This document shows, piece by piece, positions 12,949 to 28,100 of a DNA stretch of 64,000 nt. The DNA is taken from contig OX387183.1 in assembly GCA_947561395.2 (NCBI GenBank), positions 62,045,915-62,109,914 of the forward strand, written 5' to 3'. Source of the stretch: Buxus sempervirens. Lineage: Eukaryota > Streptophyta > Magnoliopsida > Buxales > Buxaceae. Under the pieces are notes generated by a model. It saw only the letters and a program-made list of their open reading frames with translations. It had not been told where the DNA came from and made no database searches. Made by a program: the position numbers and the translations under genes. Position 1 is the stretch's first letter, and each line of letters opens with the position of its first letter.

Positions 12949-13184
12949 GATCTGGTTTTCTCATCTTATAATACTCTTGTGCAGCTAAACTAGAGTAGAC
13001 TTTGACCTCTATTTTGCAACAATAAGCACTTGCAGCATGGAATTTGATTAATCCATGTGATGTGCTTGGTCCTCTTTAGACAATTGGAATGCTGTACCAA
13101 GAATTATGTCGGGCAATGTGATAGCCAAATTTAACCTGTATCATATACCAAATTATACAAAAGCTGTGGCTACATTTTTAAGTA

Positions 13185-14260
13185 TTAGAAAGGTGGATCG
13201 GTTGATATTGTAAGGCTTGCATCCTGCATGCCATATGGAAAATCGAACCCTGACATAAAATCATCACCAAAAATCACAGCCCCAGCTGCCAATGCTCCTG
13301 CACCAGCTCCCACTCCAAAACCAGATCCACCAGGGCGTGCCGTCGCTGTCCTGGAGGATGGCAAATTCACGTAACTCGCCGGCAAATGGTCTGCTCTTGG
13401 AAGGAAGGTAGGTATGTAACCGATGTTTGCAGGTGGTGGTGGAGGTGGAGGTGTCCGCTGTGGCTGATAGCTTGGTCCAACTGCCGGTGGGTAGCTCGGC
13501 CCACCTACCGGAGGATTTGAGTAGTTAGCAGGGAATGGTATTGGATGGGCGTATGGGGAATTGGGGTGGGGTCGATTTTGCAGGGGGCCATGTGGAGTTG
13601 AAAGGGGTTGGGGTGAGTAGGTTTGCCAAGGCCCATCCCCAATGGAAAGAGAGATGCCGTTGTTGTGACCTGTCAGGTTAAACCCTTCTTCATTGCCGTC
13701 AGCTGCAGACAGGATTTAATTCTAGAAGAAGTGAATAATCACCCATTAAAGGTCTTCATAATCAAGTAAGTTTTTTAACGCCAATGGATGGGGTGATGCT
13801 TACCTGGATTGAAACTGCCTCCCTCCCTCTCCTTGAAGATACGAATAGAAACATCAATGAAGCCTTGAGGCTTGTTGGAATTTCCTTTCCGTAATTGGAA
13901 GCTCCCGACTTCTTCGGTTCCCGGCTTCCCGGCCTCCGAATTCTTCATGTACTTGGCCAAGAATTCCTTCAACACAACAGTCGCAGTCCCCTGAAGTTTT
14001 TCTCTAAGAAAAATGGGCTCCCGACTATAGACTTGGACATGTAGAGCTAAATCCCGCAAGTTTGATTCGGAGTAGTCGACCAAAACCGAAAATTTGGTTT
14101 TCCAAGTGGGGTTTGCGTTACCTGAAGCATCGATCTTAGTGCAGTATTTGTTGTTGGGATCGACCCACGCGACAGCATACCACTGGAGCCTCCACAGAGA
14201 TGACTTGCGCTGGAGTCCCCGAGCAGAGATCAAGCAAACTTCGACCTGGATCTTTCCCAT
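13185..14260 (-). CDS. C2-domain protein, SRC2-like
   Basis: Two exons (14260-13804, 13702-13185; GT-AG, phase 1), 975 nt, 324 aa. An N-terminal C2 domain occupies residues about 1-130, starting MGKIQVEVCLISARGLQ, with DPNNKYCTKID and NPTWKTKFSVLVD. A long Pro/Tyr/Asn-rich linker follows, including a run of seven prolines, and then a Gly/Ala-rich hydrophobic stretch (GFGVGAGAGALAAGAVIFG) near the C-terminus. This layout matches the plant SRC2 (cold-regulated C2) group, thought to bind phospholipids or membranes in a calcium-linked way. The Gly/Ala segment may act as a membrane anchor. Not every acidic calcium ligand of a classical C2 loop is obvious, so calcium binding is uncertain. The chosen start gives the canonical family beginning. 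Confidence 0.88.
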
Positions 14261-16157
14261 CCTCGGTTAGGGTCCTTCCTGGGGAGGAAGCTAGAGATGA
14301 TGAAGAGAGTTTAGCGGTGCTTTTGACGATGGAGCTGGCACGGAAGAGAAAGAGAAGAGGAAGGCAGAAAACTGAAAAAGTAATGCTGCTTTGCATGATC
14401 AGGAAGACATGCTTTACTTAATGGCGAGGAAATTCCGGGGCATGCAAGGCACCTTTTTAGCTGTTATCTTTTGTTTTTTTTAACTTTTTCTTAATGGTTG
14501 ATTCTAACGGGCACTAGGGGTTTTTCGACTCTCTAACTACGATACAAGAAGAGAGGAAGAGAATATATAAAAGGAAACTTGATGATCCTCGTCTAAAGAA
14601 GATTAAAATGGACTCGGAACTCGGAAGTCAAAATCGTCCCTGGTTTATCCCGTTGCATAGCCTGTGAATGGGCCACGACTGGTCTGCACAATATTCGTAA
14701 TCTTGAAACAACTCCAAGTACATTTAATTAACCCTGTTGTTACAGAAATGCCATATATAGTGAAAGCCGCGGGCAAAATTGCTTTTAGCTTCCATCAGGC
14801 ACTGGCCGTGAGGTGAATCTTTATTACCACTTGTATCCAGACCGGCCTTCTCCTTAATCGATTCCTTGGTGACTGCAAACATAGCTATCTTTCAATGTGA
14901 ATTAGGGGAAAACAACGTCATAAACACCTAGATGTAAAGTTGTTCAAGTAGGACACAGTTGACATACACCATGCATGGTTTAGTTAAGCTGGTTTTTCAA
15001 GTAATGCTCTGGATATATAAGCTCACCATTGATGTAAGGTGGATATCCAGCCACCCCCTCAGTATCCTTCTATATTCAGTAAACTCAAACCAGGACATGC
15101 GGGGTTACCCAACAGGAGTCATTTTTTCTACTGAATTTGAAGTTATAGCTTAGGTTATGTGTTGCATAGTTGAACTTCAACTAATGAGGGGAAGCTTCTG
15201 TTCGTTGACGATGTCACACACCGACAATTGACATTAGGATAAGGTTCCGTCTCGCTCCTAGCCACTTTAACATTACAATCACAATAGTATATTTATAAAA
15301 TATTGCTATTGAAACCTCTAAAATATGTTCAACACAGGCACCATACTTGAAGAAATTGGGTAGGGTCTTGCAAGGATCTAAAACAACAAACCGACTTTCC
15401 CTTAAACCGGCATTCTATGACAGCAAGCGATCAAACCTTAGGTCTTGGTTAGATTCCTGGTCATAGAAAGGAAAAATATTTCACACAGCTCAGATGGAAT
15501 GTCTTCAATTATAATAAAACAAAAAAAAAACCAAAATAACAAAGGCTTGTTTCTCAAATGGTGTTTTAACAAATGCAAACGATCTTTAACTTTTAAGTCT
15601 CAGCAGTATCACCGAATGCCCAGTAGTAGTACATTAGACTTCTCACTTTTCAATCCTGAAAAAAGTTGGAAAATTCATTTTCAAGATAGCTTGCGCCAGA
15701 GCACTGCTCATACCTTAGTAGCTTCTTATCATCACGGGAAGAACAGCAAATAGATTAGACAAGATCAAAGCCTCCTACCCAACATGATACGATTTGGCAC
15801 ATATGCCACTCAGACACAGACTTCGCGAAATCTCTCTCTTTCTAACAATTTTTTTTTTTTTTTGATCCAAAAGAAAACAATGACAACGCAGAGTAAGCGT
15901 CATAACATTACGGCCACGGGCCACCCAATCGACCTGAGCTCCCCAGAAAGGATGGGATCCACAAACATTCTACGAATACCATTTCGAAATGCTCTCCAGC
16001 AAAATTCTCAAATAAAAATTGTTCTGTTCTGCTTAGAACACAGATAAAATGCATGGATGGGGCCATCATAGCCTGCAATCCATATGGGACAGACTGTGGT
16101 ATCACACAGCCGTTGCCAACTCAACAAGTTGGCGTCCATGCACCAGCCGCATGTCTC
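14261..16157. other. Spacer between C2 gene and PILS6-like gene
   Basis: No protein gene is supported. The first part should contain the promoter of the minus-strand C2 gene, the last part the 3' UTR of the PILS6-like gene. Poly-A/T runs occur near 15520 and 15850. The open frames at 14959, 15445 and 15784 show no family pattern. Confidence 0.5.
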
Positions 16158-19100
16158 TCAGAAAAGAATTCGCAGATAGAGAACAATCCACCCAGCCATG
16201 GAGAAGATTGCAAATATATGAACCCAGAAAAGCACAGCAGCCGCCTCCCTTCCACATCCCCTTAAATTAGCAACAGCACCTGAAACACCACAAGATCCAT
16301 GTTTTTAATGAACGAAACAGTTGTATAAACAGTGCACCACATAAAAAATTAGATTACCAAGAAATGAAAGAAATCTTGTCCTGACATTTTAGTCATTTTT
16401 GTTACCACCAATGGAAAGCCAAAGCATACCAAGTATTAAATATATATACATATGTAAATAAACACACACATACATTCGTAGAAGAAAAAAGAACATATAT
16501 GTGTGTGTGTGTGTGTGTGTGTTATCTCTGAACATGACAATCCAACATTACCAGAGAGCACAGAAGTGGGCATTGTGTGCTGGAGAAGAAGGATGAAACG
16601 GAACATCTTATCACCCGGCGGGAGGAAGCCAAGCTTATCAGCCAGCATGACAATGCCAAGTCCAACAGGAGGAACCAAAACCAACCTCCCAAAAATAATC
16701 GCAGCAGTTGTTCGTAGCCCAAGCTTTGAATTTCCGGGTCCTGTAACCAATCGAAAGGAAAAAAATAATTAAGAGTCTATCAAGTCAAACACCATCCAAA
16801 AGGTGGAACACGGTTGAACAGCTTAGGTAACAATCTGGATAAGATGCATTTTGAATGATAAAGCATATATCTTCATAACAAAGGACCATAATCCAATGTA
16901 TGCTCCACTGAAATAAGGTCTAGAGAGAGATGGATTGGACTGACAATAGACTTGATCATTGGCATTTTTGGTACAAAGCGACTGTGTTCAGAGTCAACAC
17001 CCACATTTTTTTACTGTCGAGTGTCCACCAAAGGTTTTTATCATCACACCAAGTGACTGTAACATGTACAAAGACAAAAGCTGCTGGTACAGAATGAAGT
17101 AAACCTGAAAAAAGAAAATAACTTACCATCTACAAGATTTCCCCCCAGTGCGAGTAAAATGCATGGAATCATGGCCTCCCTGACAGCCACAACATTGTTA
17201 GACAAAGATAAAAAACTTAAGTATCCAGCAATCCATACAGCACTAAAGGCAGTACTAACTATCATTTTATGGATAAAATATAAAAGGATCTTAAGAAGAA
17301 TCCTCACCCCTCCTTTTTCCATATTAGTAACAGGGTCTAATTAAAAGTTACTGACCTTTTTCTGATTTATCAATATAGAAAGAAGGCAAATGAACATTTT
17401 CTTAGGAGAAATGGTACACTTACATGCCAATTTGAAGGTAGATGCACTTATCTATATGCAGTTTTCTCTTTATCAAAGCCTTTTATGTGCTAATAAAAGC
17501 TATAATAGTAATATAAACTAAACCCAACCATAAGATAATACTGATATATCTCCTGTCTGATTACACTGCAGTCAATAGATAGCATAGAATGCTCTTAGGT
17601 TTCATGGAGGAAGCACAAGCACCAGCACCCAATGAATCTAGTAGCAGAGACCTATGCCTCATTATCAAGGCTGGAAAAATGGTACTATTGGATGCCGATT
17701 CTAGGTTTAGATGCATTTGTCCAGCCATTTTTCTTTTCACCAAATCAAAAAGTTGTTTATAAGCTAATAAAAGCTGTAATAATATAAGCATAACCCTAAT
17801 ATAAAACAATGCTAATGTAATTATCATTCAATTACACTGCTGTCTGTAGGAAGCATAGAACATGCTTAGGGGGCATGAGGCAAGTGCAAGCACCAGCATC
17901 GATGAATCTGGTAATGTAGATCTAAATCTGATTATCAAAGCTATCTTTGCATCAGACTATAGTAAGGACAATCTATAAACTGGACAAGTCAGAAAATTTT
18001 GCAGCTAGAACACAACCTTGGACTCCAAGTTGTTTCCAGATGAAAAATTCATTTGCTAAGCATTGTATAGAGATGCGGAGGATTCTCCACTTGGATTCAT
18101 ACAATGAGACTAGATCAAATGGCTGTAGAACAATATGGCCACAACAATCACAATACCTATGACGACAAGGTTCCTTGCCATCAGGTGGGAAGACTTTACT
18201 ACTGAATCTCCATGAAAATCAGGATGCCTATAACTACAAGGTTCCTTGGCTCACTGACAAGGTGGCAAGAAATTTGTTGCTGAATCTTATTTCAATAGCA
18301 AAGATTTTTTTTTTCTTTTTCTTTTTCTTCTTCTTTTTTCCTTCCTTTTCTTCTAGGTGCTCCTCTTTGTCAAGAACCAGAGACACAAACATTTGGCCTT
18401 TCTAGACAAGAAGAATTATGGACTTGGTTATATTGCACAGGCTTGCAATACCAACCACGGGAGAGGGATGGTTTCCAGAATAAACAAAGACAACCTCAGC
18501 AAAGGAGGAGCTACAAACAGAGGTCCTACTTCTGTCAATAAGTTTAACCCAAAAAAGGATTCAGGAAGCTATCCATGTCTAATTTTACATCAGGAGTGGT
18601 CCTGAGGCAGGGAGAGACACTGCCACTGAATATCACACTGGGAGGCTTGCACGTACTCTTTACTGTCAAATGTCCACAATAAGTCAGAGCATGCCTCAAC
18701 CTATTTACTGCCATTTCATGTAATTTCTTATTACGAGGGAGGCAACTTCCATTTCATATAACTTCTAACATTCAATTTCTTATTACAAAGGAGCATATTT
18801 CAAATCTCTTAACCCAAAACTACAAAAATTAAAACCAAAAAATTTGTCAAAATGAAATAAATTATCCAAAAGTATGTAGAAGCCCACCCTATTTACTTGC
18901 ATTTCATATAAATTTATGATATAAAAATAAAGGAAATATGCTACTGCAAGTTTTCCATTAATTGCAATTATTTTATTGACACCAATGGATTTTTTTTTAT
19001 TTAATATTATCAAGCAATAACTTATTCGAGAGTACTTAGGTGTTGCCAAAATAAATGATAAAATAAAAGAGAGCATGTTAAGAAGGTTTAGGCATATAAA

Positions 19101-22100
19101 GCAAAGACCTAAGGATACAACTGTGAGAATATGTGAAATGGTACTCACTAAAAGATTTAAAAGGGCAAGGTGAAGACTAAAAAGAACATGGATAGAGTCA
19201 ATTGGAAAGAATTTGAATACTCACAAGCTGAACAATGATATGGTTTTCAATAGATTGGGATGAGGGAATGGGACTCATTTTGCTGACCCTCACTAGTTGG
19301 AATAAGGCATTTGATTATTAATGATTAATTATGAAGAAATAGATGAATATGCACACATACATACATATTCATATGTATAAATTTATATATGCATTTTCTC
19401 ATGTTTACATATATATAAATGGTTTGCGAAGTACTCTCTTCATCCCTTTCATAAAGTGATGAAGGACCTAACAGAGGATCAAAGAGATATGACATAACTG
19501 CTTCCAAGTTCTATTGTGGATTAATTTTCTTGGCCCCAAAAAACAAAAAGCAAAAAACAAAAAGGAAAAATATTTCCATAAAGTTCCATGAATCGCATGC
19601 ATTGGAACTCCCAAAAGGTAATTAGAACCAGAACATAACTTTTCTTTTCAACTCTCCATATGCATTATTAATACTTCAGATATGGTTCTTTTCCATGCAT
19701 TATGCATTTCATTATTTGATATGACTAACATTTGCAAAATAGTATACACCTCCAACTTGTATTTCAATTAAATTTTAAGCACATCATATACAATAGTCTT
19801 GTAGGAGTAGGTATTCCTTCTTGTAAGTTGACATAAGCATGTGTGAAATCTAAATTGTAATTTAAACATGCAGCTAAACAGGTAAAATCACTGGCAAATG
19901 GGTAAGGGGATATTTATGGATTTAGTGCAAGATTAATAACATAAATAAGAATCTACTCATATCAGACACAATTGAGCTTACCCAAGAATAATGCAGCTGT
20001 CGGTGAAGAAGAAAAGTGGAGCATCATCTGTGAATATTAATCGCTTCAAAAATGGCACCGCACCGAGTACCATGGCCAGTATCTGCAGGAAAAAAATACA
20101 TATCAACTTAATGGGAAGTCATAGAAATTAATTCTCGTCAAAAAAAGGGGGAAAATTTCTTATCAACAGAAAAAGTGCCATAACTGCAAACTTTTTCATG
20201 AACAAGTTATCACATCTAACACGCAGCCAGTCGTCAGGTCTCAGGACAAGTACATTTATTAAAGAAATAGATGTCAGAAAATGAATTAGATGCTTTCAAT
20301 TTATGAATAGAAGATTGAGATGAGCTGCATACAAAGAGAAAACATTTTCCTTACACAGCCTTCTGAGCTGTTGCATGACTCAGTGAGAAAACCAAGTCAA
20401 AAGTCAATTAGTCTAGTGCAATGGGAATAACTGTTCTTCTTTTTCTTTTTCTTTCTTGTAAAAACAATATTCACCAATTTAACCAGCTTGGACTTTGTTG
20501 TTTCATGCTATAAAACCCAAATTTCCATTAGATGGAACAAACAAATATTTTGATAATTAAACTTGATACCATTATAAAAATTTGATCAACAAGATAACAG
20601 GCCCTGAGTTCATCCTTGCATCCTAAAATGCCCTACATTCTGTCATCTTGAACAAATAAATATTTTGATAATTAATCTTGGTATTGAGTATACCAAAAAT
20701 ATGATCTAATAATAATTATTCCACATTGATTTATCACTTAAATTGTGAACTGACTGCTCCCAGAGCAAGAAAATATAAGGTTGGCATCAACAAGATCCAC
20801 CCATAATACAGAGCTTTAGACTTACAGATGCAATGATGGGAGGCTGAAGAATTTGTTTGAGCTTCAACTTGTCATACAGAAAAACTAAAATTCGTTTCAT
20901 CTGCATCAAAGAAATATGACATTGAGTAAAACTATATATGTTTGTGCATAAATAAACAAAATCATAATAAAATAATCTGCCAATCCAAAAGTTCAACCAG
21001 GCCCACAAGTTGCTAACTTTTATGCAGAAAGCAATGTAATGATACTATTTTTTTTTTCCTTTTCTTCTGCAGGTTTTTTTTTTTTTCCTTTTGTGGATAG
21101 GAGTAGGGCCGGGCATGGGATGCTGGCTATACTTTGTCTCAGGATTTAGCTTAAATGGTGGCACTTTGAATGATTCTCTGCCTAAAATTGGAAATATAAA
21201 CTCAGAATGATCAAATTTACTATTCATTGTTGGCAACAATTAACCTAAATGTTTGCATATTCAGATTCACACATTTTCAGGTCAGGTTAAATTGTGTTCT
21301 AGAAACACCAAAACAAAAATGCTCATCAAGAAACACAAAAATAATGTCAAAAGGACCTAATTGTTTAATCAGATATAGATACATAACCAAAGATGTTCCA
21401 TCAGTTTGAACCATGTTTGCAACTATAGTGTCTGTTTCCTAAATAAATAAAATATATACCATCATGTAATGTGGGCTAATTGTACAGATTTCAAGGTGGG
21501 TCCGATCAGTAAATATTAAAGCTGAAAAATGGAAATTGCCCTTTTCTTTTTATAAATCTGTCTGCAAGATGATAATTCTTTTAATGAATGGATATTACTT
21601 TCTACATCACATAATGTGCCAAAGGCACTTTAGGCATTAAATTCAATGACTCATTGATAACTGATTAAAATTGGCATCTTCAATTATACTAAAAACGAAA
21701 ACAAACTAATGATGGGGCTTTCCAACCAATAATAACACATGCACACATAAAACCAGGATTCCAAAAAATTTAGAAGCATAATATGCAACAAATAAAAGGA
21801 AAAAAGTTGATTTTTACCTTTCCTTTACTCAAAACACTGGAGTCAGTTCGTTCTGGCTCTTGTCTAAGCAGGGGAACCTGCTCAGGTGTTTCATTCTTTG
21901 GAGGACCCTTAATTGGACAACTTCTTTCTTCAAGGTCAAATGTACCTTCGGGGGGTGGTGCAAGCATTTGAAATACATATGTATATAGAACAATTGCCCC
22001 AACCTGACACAGACATAATTAGTGAAGCTCAGATAGAAAATATTTCATAAATTGGCAAATGCTTATGGCTGGAAGACAGAGATGCACACTTCGTAATTTG

Positions 22101-25100
22101 ACACAACAGAAAACCACATGCCATATAACAATTTAGCAAACTATTATAATTTTCATTGATTATCAGAGTAGTCAACCCAACTCTTCTCATTATTAAGCCA
22201 ATTATTGAAATTTGGCCATTATCTTCATTTCCTCTTAATAATATGGTCAGTAAGAATAATTATAGACCTTTTTTTTATTTTCCTTCTTTCCAACAATTTT
22301 TCAATACAGTCAAAATCAATCAGAGATTAAAAACATTGATCATGCAGTGGCAACTCAAAACATTAATTCCTTGACTATAAAAAGAGTGAATCAGGAGTTT
22401 ATAACTTCATATTATTATAGTCTGCCCCAATTACATCCCCGATGTCACCCTAACAAAATGAACGAAATTAATCAGTCCATTGACATTTCCAAAAATTAAT
22501 GACAAAACCAAACTGCAAAAAATAACTAAGCATAAATAATGAGAGACCCAAAAGTAACATTTTGTATGTAATATCCAATCATACTGTTGACGTTTAAAAA
22601 AAAATTAATTGAGAAAAGAGCCACTTTGGTTAAAATAATACCTAATATATAATTCTATATCAGTAACATGTTAGGAAGTAAATTTCTGGAGCAAAAAAGT
22701 ATTGTCCACCTTCTACTGATATACATATCCTTACTGCAGAGACTAAGGCCAACCAAAATACACACAGGTCATCCTCTGCCCCAAAAGGAAGCTCTCCCAG
22801 AAAGCTTTGTCAGTAGAGTCCACAAACAGACAAAAATCAGAGCTTAGGTTGTCAAAAAATTAAGAGTACCATGCTGAGAACCATGAAGATAAAGCTTTGC
22901 AAGAAGAGGGAGGACATCATTGAAATTATATGTCAAGATTATCCAAATTATCAATCTTAAGATACACATCCTATAATTAAATGATAAAAAATAATGAAAA
23001 ATCTAACCACCAAAAAGGAAGGCAAAGAAGTTTAACAGCATATATGATAAATTAGTTGAAATTTCAATTTATGCATTAGAAACTTGAGAATTTAATTACC
23101 AGGGAAAAAGTGAAGTGCTAAATAAGGCATCATTTTTTCAAATGAAACAATCGACAATTACACTAGAAAACAGGGAATTTGCAACATGAATAACATATCT
23201 AGACCATGACAATACCTTTCTTAATTTCATTACTAATAAAATAGAAGGGGGAATTTGTAAATAAACAGAATGTTTTGTTCTTCTTTTTGGTCTTTGGAAT
23301 AAACAGAAAGCAATTACACATCCCAAAAAAAAGAAAAATGGAATTAATGAAATGAATGAGCTATACTAAGAAGGTTAGAACATGACAGGACCTACCCATT
23401 GCCCAAATGAAATATAGGCATTGCCATCTTCGTTGCATTTCTCTGAGTCACCAAAAGGGTTGGATTTGTCTCGACATAAAGCCGCAATCAACACAAGTGG
23501 CACATTCCCTATGTTCCCTGTATATGAATTAAAGTGAGTGATATCCAAATAAATCAAATCATTCGAAATGTTCGACTTCAAAAAGGAAAAAAGAGTACAA
23601 AATGTAAGTTAAAGCACGTTTCACGAGAAATCATGTTACAGCTGGTTCTAAACCCTAATAATTCTAGCTGGAATTAGAAAAATCTAAGCAAAATGATAAC
23701 TTCACTTATGAGAGGAGGCCAAGAACGGACTAACATTTCCACACAAAAAAATATTCAGAATATAAAAAGACACCCAGCACCTTATGTGGAAGTTCAAGTC
23801 AGCAAAAATAAAATCGTGTAACACAAAATACAAATTCAAAGTTCAAATTAGAAAAAACAAAAAGTACAACACAAAATAAAAATTCTAAAAATCCAATGCT
23901 GAAACATCACAAGTAACATGATTAAAAAGGTATTGATGAAAGAAGTACAAGAAACAATTTTACATCGTTCTAACTCCTGAAGGAAAATTTAAAAATTAGC
24001 AAAAAAACATCTGACACAGTAGTGTCAGCTTCTACGTGAACAAAAAGTGAAACAAAAAACATATACCTAAAACATATCATTGACCATGTTTGAGATCAGT
24101 AAATATTAAGATTATCCTCTTTCTATTATATTCAAAACAAAAAATTATGGGAAAGAAAGATTGAGCAAATATTACGACAAACAGCATATGTATTAAAATA
24201 TCATTTTGGTTGATGTCAAGGAGGTCCAACATTAAATTTATCATTTTACTTGGACAATTGGTAGGAATTTCAAAGAGAAGGGACCTTCATATGAATGGAT
24301 CAATCAAAAGAGGAAAAAAATGCAGACGGTGATTAGAAAATTAATCTAGTAGGTTTTGGACAATAAAAGAAGTTCATTCAAATTATCACCGCGACATGTA
24401 AGAAGGAACCTTTCCATGTTTGAGCACTTCGAAATCATATATATAATTTCCAGAAACAATATGCCTACAACATGGATAGGGTTTGAGCCTCTTATTTTTT
24501 ATTTCATTTTTTATCTTTTCCATTATTTATGGAAATATTTGGTGTATATTAAATGCAAAATATATGGTATTAGTGGACCCAAAAAAAAATAGAACCATGG
24601 AGGGATATTCTAAACTAAAAAATTTCAAACATAAGTAGGCTTAAGACCAAAAATATGGGATGTGATTTAGCACTACTAGCTATAGGATGAAGCAGAGTAA
24701 ACATGAAAAACCAAGATGCTTTCAACAGTAACCACTTCTGTTCTATTGGATCAATTATCCATAATCAGAGAGACATTGCCTATAAAATTAGAGCTCAATG
24801 ACTTGATGTCTTAAAGTGGATAGGTGTATCTAGCGTGCCAAGTAGGGGTGCGCGGCGGGCCGGCCCGGCACGCCTCAGGCGTGCTCGGGCGGGCCGCGGG
24901 CCAGCCGTGCCGCGGGCCTGACGTGCCGCGGGCCTGGCGGGCCGCGGCACGCCAGGCCCATTTGCCCCAAACCCAAGCCCGGCACGGCACGCCCCAGCAG
25001 GCGTGCCGTGCCGGGCCTAGCCCGCCGGGCCGGCGGGCCAATTAATTTTTTTTATTTTTAAAAATCCCAAAAAATCCCAAAAAAATCCCAAAAAATCCCA

Positions 25101-28100
25101 AAAAAATCCCAAAAAATCCCAAAAAATTTCTGTAAAATACTTTTATTATTCACAAAATTGTTTTACACATATTGAGATAAATTTTGCTCAAAAAAATATA
25201 AATTCATTAATTAGCATAAGTACACTTACAACTTTGCAAAAATTACATAATTACTTGAACAAATAATACTGCATCACTATAGTATAAGCACATCCCAACT
25301 AGGTTGGCACCCACTCATCTATCTATCATTTGCAGTTTAAAAGAAACAAAAAAAAGAGAAAGTACAATTCCTATACTTTGATTACAAAAATTATAACAAA
25401 ACTTAGACTACTCTAGTTGACTAAAATCAATATTCAAATCATCAAAGTCTCCAGCAAGTTGATCATCTTCATATTCTTGTTCTCTCAGTTCTGCCCTTAA
25501 CCAATCTGTAAGACTAACACATGCTTGCACCATCTCCGGCGTTAATCTGCTCCTGTAATCATCCACGATTCGTCCACCTGCACTAAAAGCTGATTCCGAT
25601 GCAACTGTGGACACCGGAACCGTTAGTAGATCACGTGCCATGGCGGAAAGCACAGGATAATTAACCTGATTTTGCTTCCACCATGTCAAAATGTTAAAAG
25701 CATTATGCTCTTCTATAGTATTAAAACTCATTGGGGGGCTTTCTAAAAAAATCATTAATTCAGATGATCCCCCACTACTAGAAGCTGGTTGTTTTCCCTT
25801 TCTTCTCCCACTTAAAAAATTCCAAGCGGAATTATTTGGTAGTGTTTGTTGGGTTCGTGTATGACTTTGTATGCTACTACTAGTATCGTATTCACAAAAA
25901 AGTCTTTCTAATAGATTTCTTATTTTACGTATATCTATTTGAAAAGTAGAATTCATATTTTCATTTATTCCATCTATTAAGTCTTCAACTCCTAATTTAA
26001 TCCTAGGGTCCATTGTAGTAGCTAAACAATATAAATTAGGCATCTCTTGCCAATATTTTAAAAATTTAATTTCCATTGCAGGGATAATTTCCTTAGCAAT
26101 GGGTACATCTCTATATTGTTTAAAACAAATACTTATTTGATATAAACAAGTTATAATACTTGAAGATGTTGGGTAATAAACTACTGATAAATATCTTGTT
26201 GCATCATAAAAAACTTTTAAAAAATCTCTTAAAATTTCGGCTATTTGCCAATCAAGATCCTCTAAGTCACTTTCAGGCATTTTACTTTTATAAAATATTG
26301 TAATTTCTTGTTTTAATCCTAATGCAGCTTCTAGCATTATATATGTTGAATTCCACCTATGTTCAACATCTAGGGTAATTTTTTTATATTGTTTTCCTAA
26401 AGTTTCACAATAATATTTAAATTCTCTAGCGGTTGTGCTAGATTGTTTTATAAATCTTACTGCATCTCTAATATTTATTAAATGATGTTGAACAATTTTT
26501 AATCCATCTTGCACAACTAAATTAAGAATATGACAAGCACACCTAACATGAAATAAACTTCCATCTATATTTAAGTTTAATTGTTGTCTTAATATTCCTA
26601 TTGCAACATTATTAGCACTTGCATTATCAAGTGCTAGAGCCATTATTTTATTGTGTATTTTATAATTTCTTAGATTTCTACTTATAGCATTTGATATATT
26701 TATTCCAGTATGGCTAGCATCTAGTGGTTCAAAAGTTATTATTCTTTTTTCCATATTCCAATTTTCATCAATATAATGTGCGGTTATAGCTAAATAGCTT
26801 ATTTGTTGTCTACTTGTCCAAATATCTGAAGTTAAAGCTATTTTAAAAGTACTGTTTGACAAAGTTTCTATTAATGCAGTTTTCATTTTTCCATATAATT
26901 TTATGGCATCCTTTCTTAAAGTGTGGCGTGAAAAAGGTTTAAATTGTGGTGCTAAATATTTAGTTAGTAAACGGTGAAATCTTTTAGAATCTATTAATCT
27001 AAAGGGTAATTCTTCTTGAATTACCCACTTTACTATTTCAAGCCTAGTTTCTTCTTGATTAAAAATAAAATTACTTATAGCAACACTACTAGTAGAAATT
27101 TGGGTTTGCCTAGGGTCAATTTGGCCATGTTTTGGAAGGCATTTCTGCAAATGCCGGTTCAAGTGGCCTGTACCACCTTTGCCTTTACAACTAAACTGTT
27201 TTTTGCAATGGTTACACACTGCCTTCTCTTCACTCCCTACACTTTCAATTGTAAAATTAAGCCAAACACTAGAGGTTCTACTCCTCTTAGTGCTCCTAGG
27301 TGGTAGGGAAGACGATCCCATATCCTGTGAAGGGAATTCTGTTTCAAGACCTTGGATGGGAGGGTCATTATATTGGGGTTGGGTTATATCATCAGAAAAT
27401 ACTGGGTCAGAAGGGGTCTAAGATATTCCCTTTCTTCAGTGTCAAAAAACATAGGATACCTAGGGTCCATTATCAAATTTTTTGAAAAAAAAAATTCTTA
27501 ATAAATAATATTATAATAACTATTTGGTGATATTAATTTATAAGAAAGGTAGAAGGAGAGACTTACTTATAATAATAATATTTATACTAATTTTAAAATC
27601 AGAAAATTAAATAGAAGAATACCTCTTTAGAATGAATCTTGAACTTTGCAATTGAAGCCTTCAACCTCCAGAGTCCAATTTCCCACTTTTGATGCTTGAA
27701 CAATTAGAAGAGATTGAGTATCACCAATTTCCAATTACAACAATTAGAGCAAAGAACTATTTGATAATCAATTAGAAGAGAGTAGGAGATTGTAGAAGTG
27801 GTGTGGTTTGGAGTGGGAAAGGGAGTGGCTATTTATAGAAATTAAAAGTGGCTTTTTACTACCTCTACCCTTCAATATGACTGTTATTTTGCAGTTGGAA
27901 GGGTAGAAAAGGTCTTTTTATCATCAATTACAACTATATCCCCCCAATATAGTTGTTATATGGCTGTTGGGGGGGTAAAATAGGCATAAAAATGGCTAAA
28001 AGCCACTTGTATGGAGGGAAAAGAGAGCTAGCCAACGGCTAGCTCTCTGGCGGGCCAGGCGAGCCGGCCCGCGTGCCCAATGGCAGGCACGCGTGCCTGC

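Noticed and set aside
24811..25045. Long Ala/Arg/Gly-rich open frames on both strands
   Set aside because: They arise from the GC-rich subterminal block of the hAT element, where stops are rare; no domain and mirrored on both strands.
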